From JBFKQC01 sp041627895 (GTDB taxonomy: Bacteria > Pseudomonadota > Alphaproteobacteria > Rhodobacterales > Rhodobacteraceae): a stretch of 20,657 nucleotides of DNA. The stretch covers positions 1-20,657 of the forward strand of contig JBFKQC010000067.1 of the NCBI GenBank assembly GCA_041627895.1, written 5' to 3'. The notes beneath the pieces were generated by a model. The model made no database searches. It was not told where the DNA came from and saw only the letters and a program-made list of their open reading frames with translations. The position numbers and the translations under genes were made by a program. This document shows positions 7,028 through 13,990 of the stretch, one piece after another; position 1 is the first letter of the stretch, and each line of letters starts with the position of its first letter.

Positions 7028-8419
7028 CTATCTGGGTCCGATCATCTGCTCGGGCCGCACCACGCGGTCGAAGGTCTCGGCATCGACGAATCCCAGCGCG
7101 ATCGCCTCTTCGCGCAGGGTGGTGCCGTTCTTGTGCGCGGACTTGGCCACGGTCGTGGCGTTGTCGTATCCGATCTCGGGCGCAAGCGCGGTGACCAGCA
7201 TCAGCGATTCGCGCATCAGCTTGTCGATGCGCTCGCGGTCGGCCCGGATCCCGGCGACGCAGTTGTCGGTGAAGGCCACGGCCGCGTCGCCCAGCAGCTG
7301 CATGGATTGCAGCACGTTGTAGGCGATCATCGGCTTGTAGACGTTCAGTTCGAAATGCCCCTGGCTGCCGGCGAACCCGACGGCGGCGTCGTTGCCCATC
7401 ACGTGCGCGCAGACCTGGGTCAGCGCCTCGCACTGGGTCGGGTTGACCTTGCCGGGCATGATCGACGACCCGGGCTCGTTTTCCGGCAGCATCAATTCGC
7501 CCAGCCCGCAGCGCGGGCCCGAGCCCAGCAGCCGGATGTCATTGGCGATCTTGAAGAGCGAGGCGGCGACCGTGCGCAACGCGCCGGACATCTCGACCAT
7601 GGCGTCATGCGCGGCCAACGCCTCGAACTTGTTCGGCGCGGTGACAAACGGCAGCCCGGTGATCCGCGCCATGTTGGCCGCCACCGTCTCGCCCCAGCCC
7701 TTCGGGCTGTTCAGCCCGGTGCCGACGGCGGTGCCGCCCTGCGCCAGCTCGTAGATCCGGCCCAGCGCGCCCTCGATCCGGGCCAGCCCCATGCGCACCT
7801 GATGCGCGTAGCCCGAAAATTCCTGCGCCAGCGTCAGCGGCGTCGCGTCCATCGTGTGGGTGCGGCCGATCTTGATGATGCCGTCGAACTCGCGGACCTT
7901 GGCTTCGAGCGCTTCGGCGAGCTTCTTCAGCCCTGGCAGGGTGACGTCCTGCGCGGTCGTCGCGGTGGCAATGTGCATCGCGGTGGGAAAGGTGTCGTTC
8001 GAGGACTGGCCCATGTTGCAGTGGTCGTTCGGGTGCACCGGGTCCTTCGAGCCGACGGTGCCGCCCAGCATCTCGATGGCGCGGTTGGCGATCACCTCGT
8101 TGGCATTCATGTTCGACTGCGTGCCCGACCCGGTCTGCCACACGACCAGCGGGAAGTTGTCGTCCAGCTTGCCGGCCACCACCTCGGCCGCGGCGGCGAT
8201 GATCGCGTCGGCGATCTCGGGCTTCAGCTTGCCGCTGGCCTTGTTCGCCTCGGCGCAGGCCTGCTTGATCACGCCGAGCGCCCGGACGACGGCGACGGGC
8301 TGTTTCTCCCAGCCGATCGGGAAGTTCATGATCGATCGCTGGGTCTGCGCGCCCCAATAGCGGTCGGCGGGAACCTCGAGCGGGCCGAAGCTGTCGGTTT
8401 CGGTGCGGGTGGCGGTCAT
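7028..8419 (-). CDS. fumC: Fumarate hydratase, class II
   Basis: TCA-cycle enzyme that reversibly hydrates fumarate to L-malate (EC 4.2.1.2); iron-independent cytoplasmic homotetramer in this family. 463 residues, the usual length. The family signature GSSIMPGKVNP is at residues 317-327, and other conserved blocks are TGSGTQSNMNANEV (96-109), SSNDTFPTAMHIA (139-151) and GRTHTMDATPLTL (185-197; His188 the expected catalytic base). The ATG at 8419 begins the normal MTATRTETDSFG N-terminus after GAGGGGAG; the longer open frame upstream is proline-rich shadow sequence. A good promoter (TTGCAC-N17-TATAGC) lies just upstream. Confidence 0.98.
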   Translation of the reverse strand: MTATRTETDSFGPLEVPADRYWGAQTQRSIMNFPIGWEKQPVAVVRALGVIKQACAEANKASGKLKPEIADAIIAAAAEVVAGKLDDNFPLVVWQTGSGTQSNMNANEVIANRAIEMLGGTVGSKDPVHPNDHCNMGQSSNDTFPTAMHIATATTAQDVTLPGLKKLAEALEAKVREFDGIIKIGRTHTMDATPLTLAQEFSGYAHQVRMGLARIEGALGRIYELAQGGTAVGTGLNSPKGWGETVAANMARITGLPFVTAPNKFEALAAHDAMVEMSGALRTVAASLFKIANDIRLLGSGPRCGLGELMLPENEPGSSIMPGKVNPTQCEALTQVCAHVMGNDAAVGFAGSQGHFELNVYKPMIAYNVLQSMQLLGDAAVAFTDNCVAGIRADRERIDKLMRESLMLVTALAPEIGYDNATTVAKSAHKNGTTLREEAIALGFVDAETFDRVVRPEQMIGPR

Positions 8420-8450
8420 GGCGGGGCTCCCCTCGGTTGGTTGCGGAGGA

Positions 8451-8479
8451 GCTATAGGCGGCACCGGGACAAGGTGCAA
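8451..8479 (-). promoter_or_regulatory. fumC promoter
   Basis: On the minus strand TTGCAC (8474-8479) and TATAGC (8451-8456) are separated by 17 bases, a good sigma-70 type spacing. Start of transcription would fall near 8444, leaving a leader of about 25 bases with the GAGGGGAG ribosome-binding site. Seen as sequence match; activity is inferred. Confidence 0.6.
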
Positions 8480-8663
8480 TCGCCGGCGGTCAAGGCGGCC
8501 ACGCCGCGGCAACGGGGGCGTCGGACGGGGCGCCGGCCGCGACGGGGACGTGCACACGCCATGGGCGATCCGCCGGCCGATATGCTAGCATCACAGGCGA
8601 GATCGTCCGCCGGATGTCAACCCGGCCAGGACGTTGGCCACCGTTGTCGAAAGGACCGTTGCG

Positions 8664-9524
8664 ATGAAATTGCCATTGGCCCCGAGGTCGGACATCTACC
8701 AGCCCGACAGTCAACACACCTACGGCAGCAACCCGGACTACCTGTTGAGCCAGAAATTCTATGCCTCGCTGGTCGGAACCGTGGCGCTGTTCCTGCCGAT
8801 CTTCATGCTGTTCTGGCCCTGGCGGGACGCGTGCTTTCGCGACTCGATCAGCCACTATTACTACGCGCAGTTCCAGGGTGCCGTGCTGGTCGCGGCGCTG
8901 GCCTTCATCGGCACGTTCCTGTTCGCCTATCGCGGCCAGCACCCGCGCGAGAACCTCTATGCGTTCTTCGCCGGGCTAGGGGCGTTGGGGGTGGCGCTGT
9001 TTCCCACCACCGGCACGGGCTGCGAGGACGCGCTGAGCGTTTCGTCGCACCTGTTTGCCGAGCTCACGCGCGCCGAGGCGGGCGCGCCGCTGGTCCTGAC
9101 ATCGTCCGACGTCCCGAAGATGTTCGAGCTTTTCCGCTTCACCGACTGGTTCCACTATGCCAGCGCCGCGGTGCTGTTCGCATTTCTCGGCTGGTACTGC
9201 TTCCGGGTCTTTCCGCGCACCATCCCGTCGCTGCACTACGCGTCCACCGGCGACGGGGTCACGATGCCGAAGGCGGTCCGCATGAAGCCGCAGAAGGTCG
9301 CCCGAAACGCGATCTACTACGTCTCGGGCGGCGTGATCGTGGTGTCGGCCGGCGCGATGGCGGTGCGGGGCATATTCGCGGCGACCGGCAACGACCCGGC
9401 CTGGTGGAATGCCGGCAACTGGACATTCTGGTTCGAGGCCTTCGCGCTGTGGGCCTTCGGGGTCAGCTGGATCGTCCGCGGCCGGGGTTTCGGAAAGCTG
9501 AAGTTCCTGGAGGACAAGGGCTGA
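8664..9524 (+). CDS. Six-helix integral membrane protein of unknown function
   Basis: 286 residues with about six hydrophobic segments (near 35-53, 72-90, 97-115, 164-183, 213-240 and 252-271). The motif DSISHYYYAQFQGAVLVAAL at 60-79, then FAYRG, ENLYAFFAGLGALGVALFPT (97-116) and FTDWFHYASA (159-168) recalls a widespread family of uncharacterised membrane proteins with an SIS-x-YYY motif and a conserved ALGVALFPT helix. No catalytic function is known to me. The ATG at 8664 follows GAAAGGA by eight bases; a TTG at 8634 in frame lacks such a site. It ends six bases before the convergent sspB stop. The N-terminal 30 residues are hydrophilic and probably cytoplasmic. Confidence 0.88.
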   Translation: MKLPLAPRSDIYQPDSQHTYGSNPDYLLSQKFYASLVGTVALFLPIFMLFWPWRDACFRDSISHYYYAQFQGAVLVAALAFIGTFLFAYRGQHPRENLYAFFAGLGALGVALFPTTGTGCEDALSVSSHLFAELTRAEAGAPLVLTSSDVPKMFELFRFTDWFHYASAAVLFAFLGWYCFRVFPRTIPSLHYASTGDGVTMPKAVRMKPQKVARNAIYYVSGGVIVVSAGAMAVRGIFAATGNDPAWWNAGNWTFWFEAFALWAFGVSWIVRGRGFGKLKFLEDKG

Positions 9525-9530
9525 AGCCGC

Positions 9531-9992
9531 CTACTTGCGGAAGCTGTCCAGGCTGACGACCTCGGCGTCCTTGTGATCCGGCTTGTCCTCGGGCACCTCG
9601 ATGTCGGTGCCGTCGTCGTCGCCGTCGTCGCCGTCCTCTTCCTGGGTCTCGAACCGCAGGCCGAACTCGACCGAGGGGTCGACGAAGGTCTTGATCGCGT
9701 CGTAGGGGATATAAAGCGGCTCCGGCGTCTCGCCGAAATTCAGCGTGACGGCAAAGCCGTCGTCGGTCACTTCGAGGTTGTCGAACCAGTGCTGCATCAC
9801 GATGGTCATCTCTTCGGGATAGCGGTCGGACAGCCAGTCGGCGATCTCGACGTCGGGATGCATCGTGTCGAAGGTGATGAAGAAATGGTGCTGGCCGGGC
9901 AGGCCGCTGGTCTGCACATCGCACAGCACCTCCTGAATCAGCCCGCGCATCGCGCGGTGCATCAGGTTGCCGTAATCGATGGTGCGGCTCAT
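9531..9992 (-). CDS. sspB: SspB-family ClpXP protease adaptor
   Basis: Stringent starvation protein B: tethers ssrA-tagged proteins to ClpXP for degradation, so it works on the output of the tmRNA gene found in this same window. 153 residues: the SspB substrate-binding fold occupies about 1-115 (MSRTIDYGNLMHRAMRGLIQ; HHFFITFDT; WFDNLEV; LNFGETPEPLYIPYDAI). A very acidic flexible linker follows (about 117-140, rich in Asp and Glu), then the C-terminal EVVSLDSFRK, the ClpX-contacting tail by position. The ATG at 9992 is preceded by GGAGAGGA seven bases upstream. It converges with the membrane protein gene, leaving only six bases between stop codons. Confidence 0.94.
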   Translation of the reverse strand: MSRTIDYGNLMHRAMRGLIQEVLCDVQTSGLPGQHHFFITFDTMHPDVEIADWLSDRYPEEMTIVMQHWFDNLEVTDDGFAVTLNFGETPEPLYIPYDAIKTFVDPSVEFGLRFETQEEDGDDGDDDGTDIEVPEDKPDHKDAEVVSLDSFRK

Positions 9993-10074
9993 GCCAGATC
10001 CTCTCCAGCCGGTGGGCTCAGCATAAGGGATTCGGACCGGAAGAAAAGTGCGCCCCCGGGCTTCGTGAGCGCTA

Positions 10075-11322
10075 TCAGACGGCCCGCGCCAGCACCGCCC
10101 CGGCGAGCGCGGCGAGGACCAGCACGCGCACCAGCCCGAGCCTGAACCAAAGCAGCAGAACCGCCGCCGCCGCGGCCAGTGCCAGGGCGCCGAGATCGAG
10201 CGTTGCAGGGTCCGGCACGAGCAGGTGCAGCGGCCCCGCACGGCGTGTTGCGACCTCGGCGAAGAACACATGCGTCGCGAACCAGAGCGACAGGTTCAGG
10301 ATCACGCCGACCACCGCCGCGGTGATCGCCTGCAGCGCCCCGGTCAGGCGCGGACGGGTGGAAATCCAGTCGATGTAGGGCGCTCCGGCGAAAATCCACA
10401 GAAAGCAGGGCACGAAGGTGACCCAGACCGTCAGCGCCGCCGCCGCGACCGCCAGCGCCCAGCCGCCGGCGCCGAAACCGGCAAGAAAGCCGACGAACTC
10501 GGTCACCAGGATCAGCGGGCCGGGCGTGGTCTCGGCCAGGCCCAGCCCGTCCATCATCTCTGCCGTCGTCAGCCAGCCCTGGTCCTGAACCACCTCCTGC
10601 GTCATGTAGGCCAGCACCGCGTAGGCGCCGCCGAAGGTAACGATGGCGAGCTTGGAAAAGAACAGCCCGACCTCGGTCAGAAGCTCGCTGCCCGCGGCCC
10701 AGGCGGCGCCGACGGGCGCCCACCAGAGCGCGGCCCAGACCGCGATGGTGCGCCCGGTATTGGCGCGGGCCAGCGGCGGGGCGGCATCGCCGGCCGCACC
10801 GCCCATCCAGGCGCCGTAGGCCGCAGCCGTGGCGATGATCAGCGGGAAGGGCGCCGCGAAGAAGAAGATCGCCACGAACGACAGCGCCGCGATCGCCCAG
10901 CGGTCGGTGCCGTGCAGCGCCTTCTTCGAGACCTTCAGCAACGCCTCGAGCACGACGATCACCACCACCGCCTTGATGCCGAGAAACAGCGCCTCGACCA
11001 GCGGCACCTGGCCCAGCCAGGCATAGGCCGCCGCCAGCCCCAGCATCACCAGCGCGCCGGGGATCACGAACAGGCATCCGGCAAGCAGGCCGCCGGGCAC
11101 CCCGCGCAGCCGCCAGCCGCAATAGGTGGCAAGCTGCATCGCCTCGGGTCCCGGCAGCAGCATGCAGAAGCTGAGCGCGTTCAGGAACTGCCGCTCGGTC
11201 AGCCAGGGCCTGTCCTCGACCAGTTCGCGGTGCATCACCGCGATCTGCGCCGCCGGGCCGCCGAAGCTCAGGATGCCGATCCGGGTGAAGGCGTGCAGCA
11301 GCTCGTGCCACGAGGCGGTCAC
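10075..11322 (-). CDS. chrA: Chromate efflux transporter (CHR family)
   Basis: Inner-membrane transporter of the CHR superfamily, which exports chromate by proton motive force and confers chromate resistance. 415 residues, the long two-domain form. The two homologous halves show the matching motifs FGGPAAQIAVMHRELV and LPGPEAMQLATYCGWR in the first, FGGAYAVLAYMTQEVV and TTPGPLILVTEFVGFLAG in the second, with about ten to twelve membrane helices overall. The GTG start at 11322 overlaps the stop of the upstream ChrB-like gene (GTGA), so the two are a coupled unit. The substrate could also be another oxyanion such as sulfate, but the ChrB partner favours chromate. Confidence 0.93.
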   Translation of the reverse strand: MTASWHELLHAFTRIGILSFGGPAAQIAVMHRELVEDRPWLTERQFLNALSFCMLLPGPEAMQLATYCGWRLRGVPGGLLAGCLFVIPGALVMLGLAAAYAWLGQVPLVEALFLGIKAVVVIVVLEALLKVSKKALHGTDRWAIAALSFVAIFFFAAPFPLIIATAAAYGAWMGGAAGDAAPPLARANTGRTIAVWAALWWAPVGAAWAAGSELLTEVGLFFSKLAIVTFGGAYAVLAYMTQEVVQDQGWLTTAEMMDGLGLAETTPGPLILVTEFVGFLAGFGAGGWALAVAAAALTVWVTFVPCFLWIFAGAPYIDWISTRPRLTGALQAITAAVVGVILNLSLWFATHVFFAEVATRRAGPLHLLVPDPATLDLGALALAAAAAVLLLWFRLGLVRVLVLAALAGAVLARAV

Positions 11323-12143
11323 GCGCCGCGCCCCCCGTGGGCCATGGGCCAGTCGTGGCCCTCGTCGAACCCGTCCCGCGCCCAGCGGTACAGCGCGTCA
11401 TAAAGCGTCAGCCCGGCCGCAAGCTGGGCCTGGTCGTCGCGGTACTGGCGCGACAGCCCCACCGAAACGGCGAGCAGCCCGGCGCATTCCGGCGCAAGCT
11501 CGTGGCGGTTGGTGTCGGCGCCCCGGATCACCGCGGCCAGCCGGTCGAGCGGTTCGGAATGCAGGTTGAACTCGTCGAGCATGGTGTCGAAGCTGCAGCG
11601 CTCGCCCTGGTGGCTCCAGAACGCGCCCTCGACGTCGAATGGCGTGGCGCCGTAGCGTTCGGCGACGCCGGCGACCTCGGACGGCGCGACGAAGAGAAAC
11701 CGCGCGCCGGGGTCGACGAAGCGCCGGATCAGCCAGGGACAGGCGATCCGGTCGATCTTGGGCCGGTGCCGCGTGACCCAAAGCGTCGCGCCGCCCACCG
11801 GCGCCGGAATCGCCCCGGCAGGCACCCGCAGCGCGCCGGGCGTCTCGCGCCAGCCATGCATGCCGCCCTGCAGGTATTCCGCCGCCGCCCCCTCGGCGCG
11901 AAGCCAGGCGACCATGCCCTGGCTAAGCTTCAGCCCCTTCTGGCAACTCACCACGCAGCGGCGCCCGCCGAGGCGGGCGATCAGGCCGGGAAGGTCGGTA
12001 TGCGGATGCCGGAACGCGCCGGGGATCAGGTAGGGATCGGCGCGGAAATCCTCGTCGGTCGAGACGTCGGCGAGGGCCGGGCAATCCGGCGTGCCGATCA
12101 GGCGGTTTAGCTGGGTGGCGGTGATCTCGTTCGGGGCGGGCAT
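11319..12143 (-). CDS. Rhodanese-ChrB fusion, chromate resistance protein
   Basis: 274 residues in two parts. Residues about 8-108 form a rhodanese-like domain (PALADVSTDEDF; LIPGAFRHPH; CVVSCQKGLKLSQG with the active-site Cys in the loop; YLQGGMHGWRE). Residues about 118-268 match the ChrB C-terminal chromate-resistance domain (TRHRPKIDRIACPWLIRRF; FDVEGAFWSHQGERCSFD; IRGADTNRHELAPE; LYDALYRWARDG). ChrB proteins regulate or assist ChrA, and the fusion may sense or handle oxidised chromium or sulfur, though that is inference. The ATG at 12143 has AGGAAGGA upstream. It is first in the unit with chrA, with a 245-285 bp gap to the divergent membrane gene upstream. Confidence 0.9.
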   Translation of the reverse strand: MPAPNEITATQLNRLIGTPDCPALADVSTDEDFRADPYLIPGAFRHPHTDLPGLIARLGGRRCVVSCQKGLKLSQGMVAWLRAEGAAAEYLQGGMHGWRETPGALRVPAGAIPAPVGGATLWVTRHRPKIDRIACPWLIRRFVDPGARFLFVAPSEVAGVAERYGATPFDVEGAFWSHQGERCSFDTMLDEFNLHSEPLDRLAAVIRGADTNRHELAPECAGLLAVSVGLSRQYRDDQAQLAAGLTLYDALYRWARDGFDEGHDWPMAHGGRGA

Positions 12144-12427
12144 CGGGCATCCTTCCTGCGGCCAGGTTCGGGATGCGAAACTTGGGCTGCCGCCTCACGG
12201 GGTGTTCGCGTCGACCCCTTGCGCCAAGTCATGCGCCCCTGTGGCTGCCATGTCAAATGCGCCGTTCCGGTTGCCGCCGGCCCGCCCCGGCGCTAAAGCG
12301 ATTTCCGGCAAGGCCGATCCGGCGAAGCGTCGCGAAATCGCGCCCGGCAGACAGGACAGGGCGCAGTCCGTGAAGCGAAGATCGCGGAATGTGCGCCAGC
12401 ACGCGCAGGCGCCACCGGGAGCGGGAC
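12144..12427. other. Intergenic region upstream of chrBA and the 12428 membrane gene
   Basis: About 284 bases between divergent genes. I see no credible small gene, RNA or strong promoter here; an ORF at 12173-12373 is Arg/Pro-rich and looks non-coding. Promoters for both divergent units should lie in it, but no clear sigma-70 pair could be picked out. Confidence 0.5.
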
Positions 12428-13612
12428 GTGAGACAGGCTGCGGCACGGATCGAACGGGCACTTCTGCGCCACCGCGATGCGCTGTTGCTGGTCGGCTGGG
12501 CTGCGGCGGTTCTGCTGCTGCTGGGCCGGTCGCTGACCGGGGCGGTGCCGCCCTATGCGCTGCAGGACATCCTGATCAACTATGCCGGCGGGCTGGTGCG
12601 CCGGGGGCTTCTGGGCGCGGCGGCGGTCGGGCTGTCCGAGCGGATCGGCGGCGAGCCCTGGGCCTGGGGCTGGGGGCTGGCCGCGCTGCTGTCGCTGGCG
12701 CTGTTCCTGCTGGCGATCCGGATATTCCGGCGATTGCCCGGCGATCCGGCGCTGCTGCCGCTGGCGCTGGCGCCAGGCGGATTGCTGTTCTTCGCCTACG
12801 ATCCGGACGGCGGGCTGCGCAAGGAGTTCCTGGGATACCTGGCGCTGGTCCTGGTGCTGCAGGCGCCGCTGGCGCGCAGCCCGCGCGCGGCACGGGCCTG
12901 GGCGGCGGCCGGGGCGGCCGCGTTCCTGCCGGCGGTGGCGGCGCACGAGGCGAACCTGTTCCTGCTGCCCGCGCTGCTGCTCGGGCTCCGGCTCGCGGCA
13001 GAGGCGCATCCGGGGCTGCGCGCCGGGCTGGCGGCGGTGGCGGTGGCCGCAGCGATTTCGTCGGTCGTTCTGGCGGCATATCTCGTGCGACTGCCGTCGC
13101 CCAACCCGGCGGCGATCTGCGCCGCGGCGCGGGTCGCAGAATGCGGCGGGCCGTTCGGCTGGCTGGCGCGCAGCACCGGCGACGGCGTTGCCTATGTCCT
13201 TGGCCGCCGCGACCTCGTCGACCTGCCGGTCTACGGCGTCTATGCGGCGCTGGCGTGCCTGCCGCTGCTGTCGGTGCGGTTCGCGGCCCGGCGCGGCGGC
13301 CTGGGGCAAGCGCTGGTTCTGGTGCCGTGCGCCGCGGTGCTGCCGCTTTTCCTGCTGGGCTACGACTGGGGCCGCTGGATCCAGATGGCGGTGCTGCCCG
13401 CATCGCTGCTGCTGGCGGCCGCCGCCGCGGCGGGGCTGGGCGGCCCCCGGCGGCTGTTGCCGCCCTGGGCGGCGGTGCTTTATCTGGCAAGCTGGAGCCT
13501 GCCGCACGCGATCGCCGGGCTTCATCTGCGCGCGGTCTTCCTGCTGGCGGCGCTTGCGGCGCTGGTCGCGCTCGGCGCCGCCGTCCGGCGCATCGGCGCA
13601 TCGCGGCGCTGA
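12428..13612 (+). CDS. Polytopic membrane protein of unknown function, GT-C-like
   Basis: 394 residues from the chosen GTG, with about ten hydrophobic segments filling nearly the whole chain. Conserved-looking loops are NYAGGLVRRGLLG (51-63), YDPDGGLRKEFLGY (124-137), AAHEANLF (171-178) and GYDWGRWIQM (311-320). Charged residues next to membrane helices (RKEF, HE, DWGRW) suggest a lipid-linked glycosyltransferase or polymerase-type enzyme, but I cannot assign a family. The GTG at 12428 has GGGAG six bases upstream; an ATG at 12389 in frame would add 13 basic residues and lacks a ribosome-binding site. It converges on ssrA and sits beside a glycosyltransferase cluster, suggesting an envelope role. 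Confidence 0.82.
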   Translation: MRQAAARIERALLRHRDALLLVGWAAAVLLLLGRSLTGAVPPYALQDILINYAGGLVRRGLLGAAAVGLSERIGGEPWAWGWGLAALLSLALFLLAIRIFRRLPGDPALLPLALAPGGLLFFAYDPDGGLRKEFLGYLALVLVLQAPLARSPRAARAWAAAGAAAFLPAVAAHEANLFLLPALLLGLRLAAEAHPGLRAGLAAVAVAAAISSVVLAAYLVRLPSPNPAAICAAARVAECGGPFGWLARSTGDGVAYVLGRRDLVDLPVYGVYAALACLPLLSVRFAARRGGLGQALVLVPCAAVLPLFLLGYDWGRWIQMAVLPASLLLAAAAAAGLGGPRRLLPPWAAVLYLASWSLPHAIAGLHLRAVFLLAALAALVALGAAVRRIGASRR

Positions 13613-13631
13613 CGCGGGGGCCGGGCAAGCG

Positions 13632-13957
13632 ATCTGGCGGGTAAGTGCAGGCTTCTGTTGCCAGGTGCCTGCGAACCCCGCCTTACGCGGCTAGGCGCAA
13701 GGACTTAGATTTCGGCTTTTCGCACCGCATTAAGCGGCGAGAGCGACCGGAGCATGATTGTCGTTGGCAATTATGCTGTTTGGACCGGTAACGGTGGTAC
13801 CTCACCGAGCGAAAGCAGACACCTTTACACGTTCGTCGATCCTGTTTCGGCCCCGCGATCCCTCCAACGACAGGATTTTGGTGGAGCCGCCGGGTACCGC
13901 CCCCGGGTCCGAGCCGCTTATTCCGTGCGCGTTTATCGCCATAGTCCCGAAGGACCC
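13632..13957 (-). ncRNA. ssrA: Two-piece (permuted) transfer-messenger RNA
   Basis: Rescues stalled ribosomes and tags the unfinished protein. The gene is permuted, as known for alphaproteobacteria. The acceptor piece comes first (about 13957 to 13879) and ends in GGCTCCACCA; its T-arm is CCGGG-GGCGGTA-CCCGG. An excised spacer of 24 bases (13855-13878) follows, then the coding piece starts at 13854 with GGGGCCGAAACAGGATCGAC, close to the E. coli tmRNA 5' end. Its GGGGCCG pairs with CGGCTCC to form a seven-pair acceptor stem with G-U at the third pair, as in E. coli. A pseudoknot (CGGTG/CACCG with GGTA/TACC) precedes the tag frame, which reads ANDNHAPVALAA then TAA (13768-13730). Outer ends are approximate. 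Confidence 0.93.
13730..13768 (-). other. tmRNA tag reading frame
   Basis: Reading GCC AAC GAC AAT CAT GCT CCG GTC GCT CTC GCC GCT TAA gives the tag ANDNHAPVALAA. It starts with AND as many alphaproteobacterial tags do and ends in ALAA, the degron that ClpXP recognises; the AND N-terminus is the kind of element SspB binds. The stop codon sits in the loop of a CCGC/GCGG hairpin. The true resume codon is inferred from the family. Confidence 0.85.
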
Positions 13958-13961
13958 TGCC

Positions 13962-13990
13962 AATGTAGGAAGAAATCGCGTCCGTCTCAA
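13962..13990 (-). promoter_or_regulatory. ssrA promoter, overlapping the glycosyltransferase stop codon
   Basis: Minus-strand TTGAGA (13985-13990) and TACATT (13962-13967) are exactly 17 bases apart. Transcription would start near 13955-13957 at the Gs of GGGTCC, which opens a hairpin with a TTCG loop (GGTCC/GGACT), a sensible 5' end of the acceptor piece. The TGA stop of the upstream glycosyltransferase gene lies inside the -35 box. Confidence 0.7.

Noticed and set aside
8582..8591. Perfect 10-bp palindrome ATGCTAGCAT upstream of the membrane gene, with TATGCT as possible -10
   Set aside because: Short enough to arise by chance and no -35 box at the right distance.
8634..8663. TTG start ten codons upstream of the membrane gene's ATG
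   Set aside because: No ribosome-binding site, whereas GAAAGGA precedes the ATG at 8664.
7133..9556. 807-codon open frame on the plus strand across fumC, the membrane gene and part of sspB
   Set aside because: It spans several confirmed genes on both strands and translates to Arg-rich sequence without any domain.
10021..10074. TTATGC box and GC-rich stem between chrA and sspB
   Set aside because: No convincing -35 partner and only a four- to five-pair stem, so neither promoter nor terminator is firm.
12091..13644. 517-codon plus-strand frame over the membrane gene, and the matching minus-strand frames
   Set aside because: Out of frame with the clearly hydrophobic, helix-patterned protein at 12428-13612; composition is Ala/Gly/Arg repeats.
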